Assembly: GCF_910594005.1 (NCBI RefSeq)
Contig: NC_057835.1
Location: 48,570,001-48,634,000, forward strand
Reading direction: 5' to 3'
DNA length: 64,000 nt
DNA from: Cervus elaphus
Taxonomy: Eukaryota > Chordata > Mammalia > Artiodactyla > Cervidae
Below, piece by piece: positions 44,345 to 55,600 of this stretch. The notes under the pieces were generated by a model. The model did no database searches and was not told where the DNA came from. It saw only the letters and a program-made list of their open reading frames with translations. The stretch's first letter is position 1. Every line of letters begins with the position of its first letter. The translations under genes were made by a program, and so were the position numbers.

Positions 44345-45403
44345 CCAATGGTACCTCTAATTAGACTAGAATGCCTTTTGATCAAGGTTCAACTCATAAT
44401 TACACACCCATCCAAATTTTCAATTTGGTCTCCAATTTGTTCAAACATGCCTGTGGATTTGGCTGTACAATATAGTATTAAGCTAAACCAATGCAATGAT
44501 CACATATACATTTTATATTTTAGAAATCTATGCTGAAGAAACTGACTAGGAAATCTGCATTCAAGATCTGTTTGGGAAATTTTCCCTTTCTTTTTAAAAG
44601 GCCCTATTAAGATACAATTGCTATACCATAACACCTATTTTAAGCACACAGTTCCAATGTTTTAAAATATATTCACAGGACTATGCAATCTTTTACCACA
44701 ACCTAATCTTAAAACGTTTTCATCACCCCAAAAAAGAACTCTGCACCCCTTAAGTAGTCACTCCTCTCACTCCAAACCTCCTCTTTCCCCAGCTCCTTAC
44801 AACCACTAATCTACTTTCTGTTTCTATAAATCTGCCTATCCTGGACATTTTGTATGAATGAAATAATGCAATATTTAATCTTTTGTAACTGATTTAGTTC
44901 ACATAGCATAATGTTTTCAAAGTACATTCATGAAATGGCATGTATCAGCACTCCATTTTTATTGCCCAATGTTTCACTGTATGAATATACAACATTTTGT
45001 TTATCCACCCATCAGCTGATGGATATTTTCACTGTTTTTCACTTTTGACGGTTATGAATGCTGTCTATTCACCTACATTCATCTACAAGCTTTTGGGTGG
45101 ATATACATTTCTATTTCTCTTGGGTTTATACCGAGGGCTGAAATTTCTGGGCCATATAGTAACTATATGTTTAACTTTTTGAGGCACTGACAGACTGTTT
45201 TCCAAAGTGCCTGAATGGTTCTACATTCCCATTAGCAATGTGTGAGAGCTGCACACATTGTGCTTTTACCACCCTTCTTATTGTGTGAAGTTTTCATTAC
45301 AGTCATCCTAGTAGGTACAGAATGGTATCACACTGTGGTTTTGAATTGCATTTTCATAATGACTAAAAATGTTAGTGAGCATCTTCTCACCTGCTTGTTC
45401 GTC

Positions 45404-46145
45404 AGTCAGTTCAGTCCAGTCGCTCAGTCGTGTCCGACTCTTTGTGACCCCATGAATCGCAGCACGCCAGGCCTCCCTGTCCATCACCAACTCCTGGAGT
45501 TTACTCAAACTCATGTCCATCGAGTCGGTGATGCCATCCAGCCATCTCATCCTCTGTCATCCCCTTCTCCTCCTGCCCCCAATCCCTCCCAGCATCAGGG
45601 TCTTTTCCAATGAGTCAACTCTTTTCATGAGGTGGCCAAAGTACTGGAGTTTCAGCTTCAGCATCAGTCCCTCCAATGAACACCCAGGACTGATCTCCTT
45701 TAGGATGGTCTGGTTTGATCTCCTTGCAGTCCAAGGGACTCTCAAGAGTCTTCTCCAACACCACAGTTCAAAAGCATCAATTCTTCGGCACTCAGCTTTC
45801 TTCACAGTCCAACTCTCACATCCATACATGACCACTGGAAAAACCATAGCCTTGACTAGATGGACCTTTGTTGGCAAAGTCATGTCTCTGCTTTTTAATA
45901 TGCTATCTAGGTTGGTCATAACTTTCCTTCCAAGGAGTAAGCGTCTTTTAATTTCATGGCTGCAGTCACCATCTGCAGTGATTTTGGAGCCCAAAAAAAT
46001 AAAGTCTGACACTGTTTCCAGTGTCTCCCCATCTATTTCCCATGAAGTGATGAGACCAGATGCCATGATCTTAGTTTTCTGAATGTTGAGCTCTAAGCCA
46101 ACTTTTTCACTCTCCTCTTTCACTTTCAACAAGAGGCTTTTTGTC
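45404..46145 (-). mobile_element. BovB LINE, 5'-truncated, nested in L1M
   Basis: 742 bp from the BovB 3' end ('cgctcagtcgtgtccgactc') to just past the RT thumb region. The minus frame 45557-46147 (196 codons) is still open through most of it ('KITADGDCSHEIKRRLLLGR'), showing low divergence. The TSD is short and imperfect ('ttcgtca' on the left, 'ttgtcat' on the right). Confidence 0.94.
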
Positions 46146-46199
46146 ATAAGTATATCTTATTTGGAGAAATGTCTCTGTATCCTTAGACTAATTTTTTAA

Positions 46200-46336
46200 A
46201 AACTTTTTATTTTGTATTAGGGTATAGCTGATAGTTTCAGATGAACAGTGAAGGAACCCAGTGAAGGGATATACATGTATCCATTCTCCCCCAAACTCCC
46301 CTCCCATCCAGGCTGCTTCCTGTTCTATATAGTAGT
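46200..46336 (-). mobile_element. L1 3' end, nested in L1M
   Basis: 'ctttttattttgtattaggg', 'gtatccattctcccccaaac', 'ccatccaggctgcttcctgt' on the minus strand. An imperfect long TSD of about 18 bp flanks it ('ccttagactaattttttaa' ending at 46199; 'ctttagaccattttttaa' at 46337-46354). Confidence 0.85.
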
Positions 46337-46511
46337 CTTTAGACCATTTTTTAATTTGGTTATTTGTCTTCTCACTGAGCTGTGTTGTTTATATATCTTG
46401 GATGCAAGTGCCTCATCAGAGATATGATTCGCAAATATTTTCTCTCCTGTCTGTTGCTTTTTTACTTTCTTGATAGTATCGTTTGTAGCACCGAAGTTTT
46501 AAATTTTGGTA

Positions 46512-47449
46512 TAGTCACTTGTACTTGGAAAAACTCACATCACTCTTCCCACTGTATTTTTCATACCACTACCACACTCACAACACTTCTAACATCAGAT
46601 ATGTGTGGGGTTTTCCCCACACCAAACCATCTCTAACACTAGCTGGGTATCCTAAAGTTCAACTCAATTCTAACATGACCTGCTTGGAGATATGGTCAGA
46701 TCTCACGAGCTAAGGGCTCAGTCCCACAAGACTGCCCCCACTTCAGGTGACTGTCTCAAATCCAGCTGGTTTCTTGTGCTTCTGCCCAGCTGGCTATAAA
46801 TTGGAGGTTCCCCCAACCCCTTCCCTGGGTTTGATTAATTTGCTACAGAAGCTCATAAGACTCAGAAAAAAAAATAAACTTATGTTTGCTGGTTTATTAT
46901 TAAAGGACATATAAAAAGATAACAGATGAAGATGTATGTAGGGCGAGGTCTGGGAGAGTCCTTAGCACAGGAGCTTCTGTCCTCTTTGAGCTGAGGTATG
47001 TCACCCTCACTGCACACAAATGTGTGCACACACCTGGAAGCTCTCCAAATGCCGTACTTTGGGGATTTTTGTGATGATTTCATCACGTAGGCCTGATTGA
47101 TCATTAACTCAGTCTCCAGCCCCTTCTCCACTTCCTAGAGGATAGGGGTAGGGACAGAAATCTCCAAGCTTGTAATCATGGCTTGGTCTTTTGGTGACCA
47201 ACTCTCATCCAGAAACTCACCAAGCGTTGTCTCATGAGAACACTTGTGTCTCATGTCTCATCTTTATGCTTCTACTACCCAGGAAATTCCAAGGGACTTA
47301 GGAGCTCTGGGTCAGGAATGAGGGTCAAAGACCAGACATTAGAACAAAAGATGCTTCTGGTGCTCTTATCACTTAGGCAATTTCAAGAGTTTTAGAAGCT
47401 CTGAGCCAGGAACAGGAGACAGAGACCAATATATATTATTATTTCATAA
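46512..47449. mobile_element. LTR-like or unassigned insertion inside L1M
   Basis: About 940 bp separate collinear L1M pieces. The text 'aatcatggcttggtcttttg', 'tcacttaggcaatttcaaga', 'ggaacaggagacagagacca' matches a pattern I associate with an old mammalian retroviral LTR, but I cannot name it. 47296-47345 and 47371-47430 are internally similar ('aggaaattccaagggactta' against 'aggcaatttcaagagtttta'), suggesting an internal duplication. No coding capacity. Confidence 0.35.
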
Positions 47450-47486
47450 CTGTCTCATCCTAGATACTGTTACCTAACCTAAGGTC

Positions 47487-47690
47487 CTTCCCAGTGGCTC
47501 AGTGGTAAGGAATCCACCTGCAATGCAGGAGATGGGGGTTTGAGCCCTGGGTTAGGAAGATCTCCTGGGGAAGGAAATGGCAACCCACTCCAGTGTTCTT
47601 GCCTGGGAAATCCCATGGACAGAGCAGCCTTGCAGGCTACAGTTCACAGGTCGCAAAAGTCCAACACAACTTGATGACTAAACAACATAG
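47487..47690 (+). mobile_element. Bov-tA SINE with a 37-bp flanking duplication
   Basis: 'cttcccagtggctcagtggt', 'gaagatctcctggggaagga', 'cagtgttcttgcctgggaaa', 'gtccaacacaacttgatgac'. The SINE is exactly bounded by an imperfect 37-bp direct repeat of L1M sequence (47450-47486 and 47691-47727; six mismatches). Confidence 0.92.
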
Positions 47691-48204
47691 CTGTCCTATC
47701 CTAAATACTGTTGCCGAACCTAATGTCATGGAGATTTACTCCCGTGTTATCTTCAAAGACTTTTTTACCACTTACATTTAGGTCTGTGATCCATTTTGAG
47801 TCATTTGTGTGTATCATGTGCAGGTCAGAGCCCAACATCATTGTCTTGCATGTGGCTGTTTCATTGTCTCAGAACCGATTGTTAAAGAGATTACTTCCCC
47901 CATTGAATTGTCTCAGTAGCGTTGCCAAAATCAATTAACCAGAAATGTGAGGGTTGGGTTGATTTATACACTAGCATGCCTTCCATACTCCTCCAAAAGT
48001 TACCATTAATTAAATTGATCTGTTTTATTGTTTGGGAAATATCTGATGTATTCCCTGGAAAGAGAATTTGCAAAGTATACATATATCCATAGAATATGAC
48101 AACTTAAAGATGACTTTGAGCCCCTCTCCATGTTTTATAAGGAATATTCATTTTTAAATTAATATATCAGCAATAATTATAATAATAGTAATAGAAGGAT
48201 ACAT

Positions 48205-48362
48205 TGGACCTGGAACTGTGCTAAGTTCCACATTTCTTTCAATATGTGGAGCATTTAATCTTCACAAGAAGAATTTAAGCTCAGTGTATACTTGTTTCCC
48301 CAGATGAGAAAACTGAGGCTTAAAGGGATTAAGTAACTTGCCTCACACAGTAAGTCGCTTGT
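48205..48362 (+). mobile_element. MIR
   Basis: 'acctggaactgtgctaagtt', 'tggagcatttaatcttcaca', 'ccccagatgagaaaactgag' and 'gattaagtaacttgcctcac' follow MIR in order. Confidence 0.8.
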
Positions 48363-48610
48363 ACATTTCCAAATCTCAGATGAACTGATCACCCTCTGTA
48401 AAGCTTGTAGATACTGCCTACTAGCAGATACAAAAGTCTAAATGTTCCCTCGGGGGATGAGAGTGTGGTCAAAACAACCCACTAAAAACTTGAAATTTCC
48501 TTGAAGGCTCCATTTACTTTAATAAAAAAGAAAATTGCATTAAAAACTACATGGATTTAAATTTAATTTTAAATTTAATTAAAAATTGCATGAGTTTAAA
48601 TTTGACCTTT

Positions 48611-48820
48611 TGTTGTTGTTGTTGAGCTACTCAGTCATGTTCAACCCTCTGCGACCCCATGGACTGCAACATGCCAGGAGTCTTCACTATCTTCACTATC
48701 TCCTGAAGTTTGCTCAAACTCATGTCCATTGAGTCAATGATGCCATCCAACCATCTCATCCTCTGTCACCCCTTTCTTCTCCTGTCCTCAATCTTTCTCA
48801 GCATCAGAGTCTTTTCCAAT
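48611..48820 (-). mobile_element. BovB LINE 3' end
   Basis: A (TTG)n start at 48611-48624, then 'agctactcagtcatgttcaa', 'aactcatgtccattgagtca', 'ccatctcatcctctgtcacc', 'cagcatcagagtcttttcca'. A short internal duplication 'tcttcactatc' is visible at 48680-48701. An AT-rich palindromic stretch precedes it at 48540-48605. Confidence 0.9.
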
Positions 48821-48956
48821 TCATGCAAAAATTTAATCTCCATAATATCTACATTTACTTTAACTAGATAATATGTTTATTGAAATGAAGCTTGTTCCTG
48901 GAAGTAACACATAGGAGGAGGGAATTCCTTTATTTCTTCTTCATCCTCTTTTGTTT

Positions 48957-49148
48957 TTAATAATTATTTATTTACTTGGCTGCACACGGCCTTAGTTGTG
49001 AAATGTGTGGATCCCAACTAAATGATCTTTAGTTGTGGCATGCGAACTCTTAGTTGCAGCATGTGGGATCTAGTTCCCTGGCAGGGATTGAACCCAGGCC
49101 CCCTGCACTGGGAGCACCAGTCTTAGCCACCGGACAACCAGAGAAGTC
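48957..49148 (-). mobile_element. CHR-2 type SINE
   Basis: 'ttatttacttggctgcacac', 'agttgcagcatgtgggatct', 'gggattgaacccaggccccc', 'ccggacaaccagagaagtcc' in minus orientation. Confidence 0.88.
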
Positions 49149-49801
49149 CTTTTAAAATTGCAATTAAAATGTTTCAAGAACTGAACATACTGCCTCTTCA
49201 AAAGCCACCTAGAACTATCCCTAGGTCTCTCTGAAAGAGCCCTTGGGGTGGGGTGGAGGGTCGCGGGATTCTGCTGATAACAGCACGGTGTCTGACTGAA
49301 GGACACCACATGTTCCTGAAGCATGGCTATAAAACAATTTTCTTTAAGCAAATCTGATTTTCATACTAGCTTACATGATGGGAGTGAAGATGTATTCCTA
49401 CAGGAACAAAGAAATGTAGCCCCAACATGTAATTTGGAAACAATTGCATCTGCAGGAAAGCTTTTCAAAATCACCTATTTAAAAAGAATGTATCATTTTT
49501 GATAAAACAATAATAAAGCCAAACTAAGTCACAAGGAGAATGAATAGTGTGCTGAAACTTACAATACTGTGTAAGAATCTACATTTCCTCGTGGAATGGT
49601 TTCCTCAAAAGAAAATTTGTCTACTGTGTACTCTGGGCTTTATAGTCAACCTGTTGCTGGTTTTAAAAGGAGAACAAAAAAGTGTTAACATGCTTAACAT
49701 TTTTGAATGTGTTAATTAAGGTTGATCATTCTCTTAGATAATTCATGGTTAGAGCCATGAATAGGTTTGCTTAATATCCTTTTCAATAATGAAACGGGTT
49801 T
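49149..49801. other. Unassigned AT-rich sequence
   Basis: No repeat or exon recognised. Confidence 0.45.
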
Positions 49802-49814
49802 ATTCCACATATGG

Positions 49815-50089
49815 CTGCTGCTACTGCTAAGTCACTTCTGTCGTGTCCAACTCTGTGTAACCCCATAGATGGCAGCCCACCAGGCTCCCCCATCCCTGGG
49901 ATTCTCCAGGCAAGAATACTGGAGTGGGTTGCCATTTCCTTCTCCAATGCAAGAAAGTGAAAAGTGAAAATGAAGGTGCTCAGTTGTGTCCGACTCTTAG
50001 CGACCCCATGGACTGCAGCCTACCAGGCTCCTCTGTCCATGGGATTTTCCAGGCAAGAGTACTGGAGTGGGGTGCCATTGCCTTCTCCA
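49815..50089 (-). mobile_element. BOV-A2 SINE
   Basis: Minus-strand dimer: the unit starting 'ctgctgctactgctaagtca', the linker 'aagaaagtgaaaagtgaaaa', and the second unit 'gtgtccgactcttagcgacc' to 'gccattgccttctcc'. Imperfect TSD: 'attccacatatgg' at 49802-49814 and 'attctacacatgg' at 50090-50102. Confidence 0.93.
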
Positions 50090-50102
50090 ATTCTACACAT
50101 GG

Positions 50103-51553
50103 ATGTCTTTATAATCCTTTCTCTGGGACTTGATTTTCACAACTGGTGTGCCGTTTTCTGACTTAGCATTCAGAAAAGGAAAGGAATGGCCTGCCATTTC
50201 CTGGGGTATTGGGGAAATAACTACCTTTACCTCATTTTCCTCTTAACCTCCATCTTTTACCGGTTCCTCCCATTGGTCAAAGCCAAGCAGACACCAAAGG
50301 GGAAGGGAGTCCTTGCATCCACTTAGGTGTCAATGCCCTCCATCACAGACCTCCAGGAACACAGCTGTGATTGATCAATTGTGTTTATTGCTGTTTGTAA
50401 TGGACGAGAATGCACACACACCCTGGAGGACATTGGGAGTCTTAGAAAGGGGATGCAAGAGAGGATTTATTTCTAGAATTTGGGCTGGCAGTGGGTAACC
50501 TGGGAAAGCACTGAAAAAGCGAGAGGCTTGGCTGTGGGTCAATCCTACTGGGAAGTGAGACAAAACTTCTTACCAATTACAGCTAGATCTCACCCCATGG
50601 CTCCATCATTCTAAATAAGATTTATTTAGATACTCAATCATAGACTTGCCCCACTTTCTCATAGCATCCACCTCCTCTAATTAAGATGATCGGTTATGTT
50701 TGTAGCTCGTACAGTGTTCACATTTTGCCTGTGTTCCCACATGAGTGTAGAGTGCTCCTGCTCTCTTGATTCATGCGGGTCACAGCCTGTCTGATGCTGA
50801 GGTTCTACATTAGATTCCAAGCTCTGTCTTTCCACATCCACCCTGCTGGGCAGTCAGCAAGTTTAATCCCTGGTCAAGAGAAAAGCAGTTCCTATTCTCT
50901 GGGACCTGGCCTGATATAATCAGGCCTCAGGGCTCTAGTGTTGAATATAAAATTTTTATAGAACCTTAACATCAGACAAGAGCATGGAAGATGGAAGGTT
51001 TTGAGTCCAATGTGATGTTTGTCATCAGGCCACATCTCTGAGCCCGATTCTCCACGAGGAAAAGTAAGAAGTGATTCAGTTTCCCTTGGAAAAAAAAAAC
51101 CACTTATAAAACACTGGTGCTCCTGATGTCCCACCTTGGGCTGCCTCCTAACAGAACATGATACAAAGGGAAGAGGGCCTTCTTTCCCACATCCTTGGAG
51201 GTTATTGGACCCTGTGCAACTTGGGCACCTAGGAGGGACGGTTAACTCTGTGAAGGTGTCTGGCAGGCCACAGAGGAGAACTGCATTCTGGCACCTGATT
51301 GGAAAATGGTGATCCGAGAAGCAGAGGAGGCCATTGGTCTGTGAGCACAGAAGATTTGTCCTCTAGGGATCCCCAGATACACACAAGGGACTTTACAAGA
51401 TCTCAGGAAGCTGAGATCTTGAATTATGTAGAAGGAAGAAAGGAAGGACCAGAGAAATTTGGGCTTACCCTTATTGTCACTTTGTTAATATCCATGGTCT
51501 GTTGAGGCATAGTGGAACCTAGCATAAATATTTTAAAGCACCAAATCAACCAA
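50103..51553. other. Unassigned, apparently unique sequence
   Basis: 1.45 kb with no repeat recognised. Small frames at 50313-50563 and 50892-51134 have no domains. Confidence 0.45.
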
Positions 51554-51567
51554 TTTCACATGCTTTT

Positions 51568-53132
51568 TTTTTTTTTTTTTTTTAAATTTTTTTATTAGTT
51601 GGAGGCTAATTACTTCACAACATTTCAGTGGGTTTTGTCATACATTGATATGAATCAGCCATAGATTTACACTTATTCCCCATCCCGATCCCCCCTCCCA
51701 CCTCCCTCTTCACCCGACTCCTCTGGGTCTTCCCAGTGCACCAGGCCCGAGCACTTGTCTCATGCATCCCACCTGGGCTGGTGATCTGTTTCACCATAGA
51801 TAGTATACATGCTGTTCTTTTGAAACATCCCACCCTCACATTCTCCCACAGAGTTCAAAAGTCTGTTCTGTATTTCTGTGTCTCTTTTTCTGTTTTGCAT
51901 ATAGGGTTATCATTACCATCTTTCTAAATTCCATATATATGTGTTAGTATGCTGTAATGTTCTTTATCTTTCTGGCTTACTTCACTCTGTATAATGGGCT
52001 CCAGTTTCATCCATCTCATTAGGACTGATTCAAATGAATTCTTTTTGACAGCTGAGTAATATTCCATGGTGTATATGTACCACAGCTTCCTTATCCATTC
52101 ATCTGCTGATGGGCATCTAGGTTGCTTCCATGTCCTGGCTATTATAAACAGTGCTGCAATGAACATTGGGGTGCACGTGTCTCTTTCAGATCTGGTTTCC
52201 TCAGTGTGTATGCCCAAAAGTGGGATTGCTGGGTCATATGGCAGTTCTATTTCCAGTTTTTTAAGGAATCTCCACACTGTTTTCCATAGTGGCTGTACTA
52301 GTTTGCATTCCCACCAACAGTGTAAGAGGGTTCCCTTTTCTCCACACCCTCTCCAGCATTTATTGCTTGTAGTCTTTTGGATAGCAGCCATCCTGACTGG
52401 CGTGTAATGGTACCTCATTGTGGTTTTGATTTGCATTTCTCTAATAATGAGTGATGTTGAGCACCTTTTCATGTGTTTGTTAGCCATCTGTATGTCTTCT
52501 TTGGAGAAATGTCTGTTTAGTTCTTTGGCCCATTTTTTGATTGGGTCATTTATTTTTCTGGAATTGAGCTTCAGGAGTTGCTTGTATATTTTTGAGATTA
52601 ATCCTTTGTCTGTTTCTTCATTTGCTATTATTTTCTCCCAATCTGACGGCTGTCTTTTCACCTTACTTATAGTTTCCTTTGTAGTGCAAAAGCTTTTAAG
52701 TTTCATTAGATCCCATTTGTTTAGTTTTGCTTTTATTTCCAATATTCTGGGAGGTGGGTCATAGAGGATCTTGCTGTGATTTATGTCAGAGAGTGTTTTG
52801 CCTATGTTCTCCTCTAGGAGTTTTATAGTTTCTGGTCTTACATTTAGATCTTTAATCCATTTTGAGTTTATTTTTGTGTATGGTGTTAGAAAGTGTTCTA
52901 GTTTCATTCTTTTACAAGTGGTTGACCAGTTTTCCCAGCACCACTTGTTAAAGAGGTTGTCTTTTTTCCATTGTATATCCTTGCCTCCTTTGTCAAAGAT
53001 AAGGTGTCCATAGGTTCGTGGATTTATCTCTGGGCTTTCTATTCTGTTCCATTGATCTATATTTCTGTCTTTGTGCCAGTACCATACTGTCTTGATGACT
53101 GTGGCTTTGTAGTAGAGTCTGAAGTCAGGCAG
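51568..53132 (-). mobile_element. Young L1, 5'-truncated, with intact ORF2 end
   Basis: 1565 bp of minus-strand L1: T run (poly-A tail) from about 51564, a complete 3' UTR and the last third of ORF2 without a single stop. A perfect 14-bp TSD 'tttcacatgctttt' at 51554-51567 and 53133-53146. It is the best-preserved LINE in the window and probably the most recent LINE insertion. Lacking endonuclease and reverse transcriptase domains, it cannot move itself. Confidence 0.96.
51924..53132 (-). pseudogene. L1 ORF2 C-terminal fragment, open for about 400 codons
   Basis: The minus frame encodes the C-terminal part of the L1 ORF2 protein. Visible landmarks are 'TVWYWHKDRNIDQWNRIES' near the N-terminal end of the fragment, 'FNKWCWENWSTTC', the Cys-His cluster 'CWRGCGEKGTLLHCWWEC' (C-x3-C-x7-H-x4-C), and 'MEYYSAVKKNSFESVLMRWM' before the end. 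The ATG at 53138 is upstream flank or an internal Met, not a native start; the endonuclease and reverse transcriptase domains are missing through 5' truncation. No promoter is retained, so expression is unlikely. Confidence 0.95.
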
Positions 53133-53146
53133 TTTCACATGCTTTT

Positions 53147-54470
53147 AATTAAAATGAGCCTCTTCCTCAGTTTGGCAACGATACACAATGCACTTTTAAC
53201 AGCTTTGTGCATCATTCCCAACCTGTAAATGCAGATAATCAGGCTTACTTATTTATAAGGTTCTTTGAGGTTTGGGGATGAAAAGCTCTTTTAAAGTACA
53301 AAGCATTAATTTTTTGTGACAGAGTGCTGTACGAGAAATGAACATGAAGTGATAGAAAAAAGTTTGTGTTCTTTCTGGCTTTTGGTTTTTAGTTGCTTTC
53401 TTCAATGAGACACAAAAGCCAGCCTCCAATAGGAGATCTGGGGTTTGAGATAACAGAACTAATAAAGTCCTGGAAGTATAAAATCCTAGATAGGCTCAAA
53501 TCGGCTACTCCTTTTGAAGACTGGGGAAGTAAATTGATAGTCAGAGTATTCTGTACAAATGAACTCATTTCAGTAAGTTGCACTGATAAGCCTAGGAGTA
53601 TGTAAATGGACCTCTATTTATAGACCCGTTACATCCATTTTTGACCAGGACGAGCCAGTGGAGCGATCGCAATAGTCAATCATTACAAGTAACTAGACCA
53701 CAAGAGAAAAATGTGCCAGTTGCTAGGTGATGACTTTCAATCTATCATTTTAAGCAATAAATATAAGATGAAGTTATGAGGAGAGAAGCTATTCATAGCT
53801 AAAACTCTAGCTTAAATGGCTATTATTTATTGCACAGAACTGAAATCGGATGAAGTTGAGAAACCCAGCATACCAACCCAGAAGCCAAGATGCTATGCCA
53901 GCGGACATCTTTCAAGGACAAAGCCAAAGGTAAAGAAAGAACAAGGATTTAGGAGAAGGATGGAGAGGATACATGTTAAAAAACAAAACGAAACACCATG
54001 GATCTGACTGTGTCACTTATCATTATGCTTCAAACCATGAAAGGCAAAAGGAGTAAGTATTGTTTCATTATTTAGAACTTTGCCATTTCTAAAAAAGAAG
54101 AAAAGTCCATCAGACACTATCAATTAGTGAGCAGGTGACAATAATGTATTTAGCACAATGGCAGACGTGAATGTCATGGAAGACCCTGCTCTCGGAGAGC
54201 ATGGAAATCAGTTTGGAAATGCAGGTAATGCAAGTGAAACAGAGAATCACAAAAGGCATCAAAATCCATTGGTTAAAACCTATACCTGGCCTAAAGCAAG
54301 TGTTTCATCAATGCCAGGTTTAACGATAAAGAATTGTGTAGCATAGTGTATACTATCGCTGGGTCTATAAGGTGGAAACTTCAGCTGTCTAAAACACAGC
54401 TGAGAATTCCAAAGCACAAGAAAAAGCCTTCCCTCATTACCCATTTACTTTTGCAAGCCCGGTCATCTAG
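53147..54470. other. Unassigned, apparently unique sequence
   Basis: No repeat recognised. Short frames at 53393-53605, 53816-54007 and 54158-54346 have no recognisable domains. 'ccaaaggtaaagaaag' near 53925-53940 resembles a 5' splice site but stands alone. Confidence 0.4.
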
Positions 54471-54474
54471 AACA

Positions 54475-54655
54475 GTGGTTCTCAGACTTTAGGGTGCATC
54501 AGAATCACCTGGGGAACTTGGTTAGTCACAGATCACTGGGCCCCACCCCCCAGAGTTTCAGATCCAGTAGGCCTAAGATCATTTGCCTTTCTAATGTGTT
54601 CCCAGACGATAGTGTTACTTCTGATTTGGGGAGCATATTTTGAGAACTACTGATA
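54475..54655 (+). mobile_element. MER5A (hAT-Charlie), full length
   Basis: 'cagtggttctcagactttag', 'catcagaatcacctgggga', 'actgggccccacccccca', 'tcagatccagtaggcct' and the terminal 'attttgagaactactg' give both inverted ends of this roughly 189-bp element. Confidence 0.92.
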
Positions 54656-54689
54656 TCAAAGATTTTAAGCAAATTTAAAAGCATGAAAG

Positions 54690-54975
54690 AAGAAAATAAT
54701 AACAGCTAGTACTACTGTATACCCACGATGTCACTATCCTTCAAATCTTCCATTAGGGGATAGATAGAATGATTGATGATAGATAAAGAGATGATAGATA
54801 GATGATAGAGAGAAAGCCTCTAGTTTTCATATATGCACAAACACAAAAATAGGCATTATGTATTTCTAATTTTATAGATAAAAACCTGGAACTAGGAAAA
54901 ATGAAAACACTTTCCCACAGCTTATAAGAGGTAGAACACAGTTTTAAACCCCAGCCTGTCTCAGTTAAAGCCTAC
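54690..54975 (+). mobile_element. MIR with an internal (GATA)n tract
   Basis: 'aacagctagtactactgtat' starts the MIR; the second half resumes with 'taattttatagataaaaacc' and 'cccacagcttataagaggta'. An imperfect GATA/GATG microsatellite at about 54757-54816 lies between. Confidence 0.6.
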
Positions 54976-55093
54976 CGTCCCTTCCCCATACCGTTCTTCA
55001 TCTCAGCAAGGCAGCAATCACCTGTTGACAATAAAAGACACCAGCTCACAGTGTTAGAAGAGCTTAAAAACCAACCAAAACCAGAAAGTAGAA

Positions 55094-55600
55094 TAGACAG
55101 CATATGAAAAAGCAGTGACATTACTTCGCCAACAAAGGTCTGTCTAGTCAAAGCTATGGTTTTTCCAGTAGTCATGTATGGATGTGAGTTGGATCATAAA
55201 GAAAGCTGAGTGCCGAAGAATTGATGCTTTTGAACTGTGGTGTTGGAGAAGACTCTTGAGAATCCCTTGGACTGCCAGGAGATCCAACCAGTCCATCCTA
55301 AAGGAAATCAGTCCTGAATATTCATTGGTAGGACTGATGCTGAAGCTGAAACTCCAATGCTTTGGCCACCTGATGCAAAGAACAGATTCATTTGAAAAGA
55401 CCCTGAGGCTGGGAAAGATTGAAGGCTGAAGGAGAAGGGGACGGTACAGGATGAGATGGTTGGATGGCATCACCGATTCAATGGACATGAGTTTGAGTAA
55501 ATTCCAGGTGTTGGTGATGGACAGGGAGACCTGGTGTGCTGTAGTGCATGGGGTCTCAACGAGTTGGACACGACTGAGCGATTGAACTGATCTGACTGAA
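55094..55600 (+). mobile_element. BovB LINE 3' end
   Basis: 'acagcatatgaaaaagcagt', 'caacaaaggtctgtctagtc', 'ggtgttggagaagactcttg', 'ggcatcaccgattcaatgga' and the end 'cacgactgagcgattgaact'. The plus frame 55178-55429 (83 codons) is a remnant of the BovB C terminus. Confidence 0.94.

Larger units (their letters stand above)
44590..48000 (-). mobile_element. Old L1 (L1M-type), fragmented by later insertions
   Basis: Minus-strand old L1 in at least four collinear pieces: 44590-45403 (3' UTR and ORF2 end: 'catcagctgatggatatttt', 'cattcccattagcaatgtgt'), 46146-46199, 46337-46511 ('ctttagaccattttttaatt', 'gcctcatcagagatatgatt'), and about 47691-48000 ('tacatttaggtctgtgatcc', 'ccattgaattgtctcagtag'). 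Gaps are filled by BovB, L1, an LTR-like block and Bov-tA. No frame survives. Confidence 0.8.

Noticed and set aside
45557..46147. 196-codon minus frame and the opposite 189-codon frame
   Set aside because: Remnant of the BovB reverse transcriptase C-terminal region and its antisense shadow.
52066..53228. Plus-strand frames opposite the young L1
   Set aside because: Antisense shadows of the L1 ORF2 frame.
53816..54346. Two short plus frames with a donor-like 'aaaggtaaag'
   Set aside because: Single motif without acceptor, homology or CpG context.
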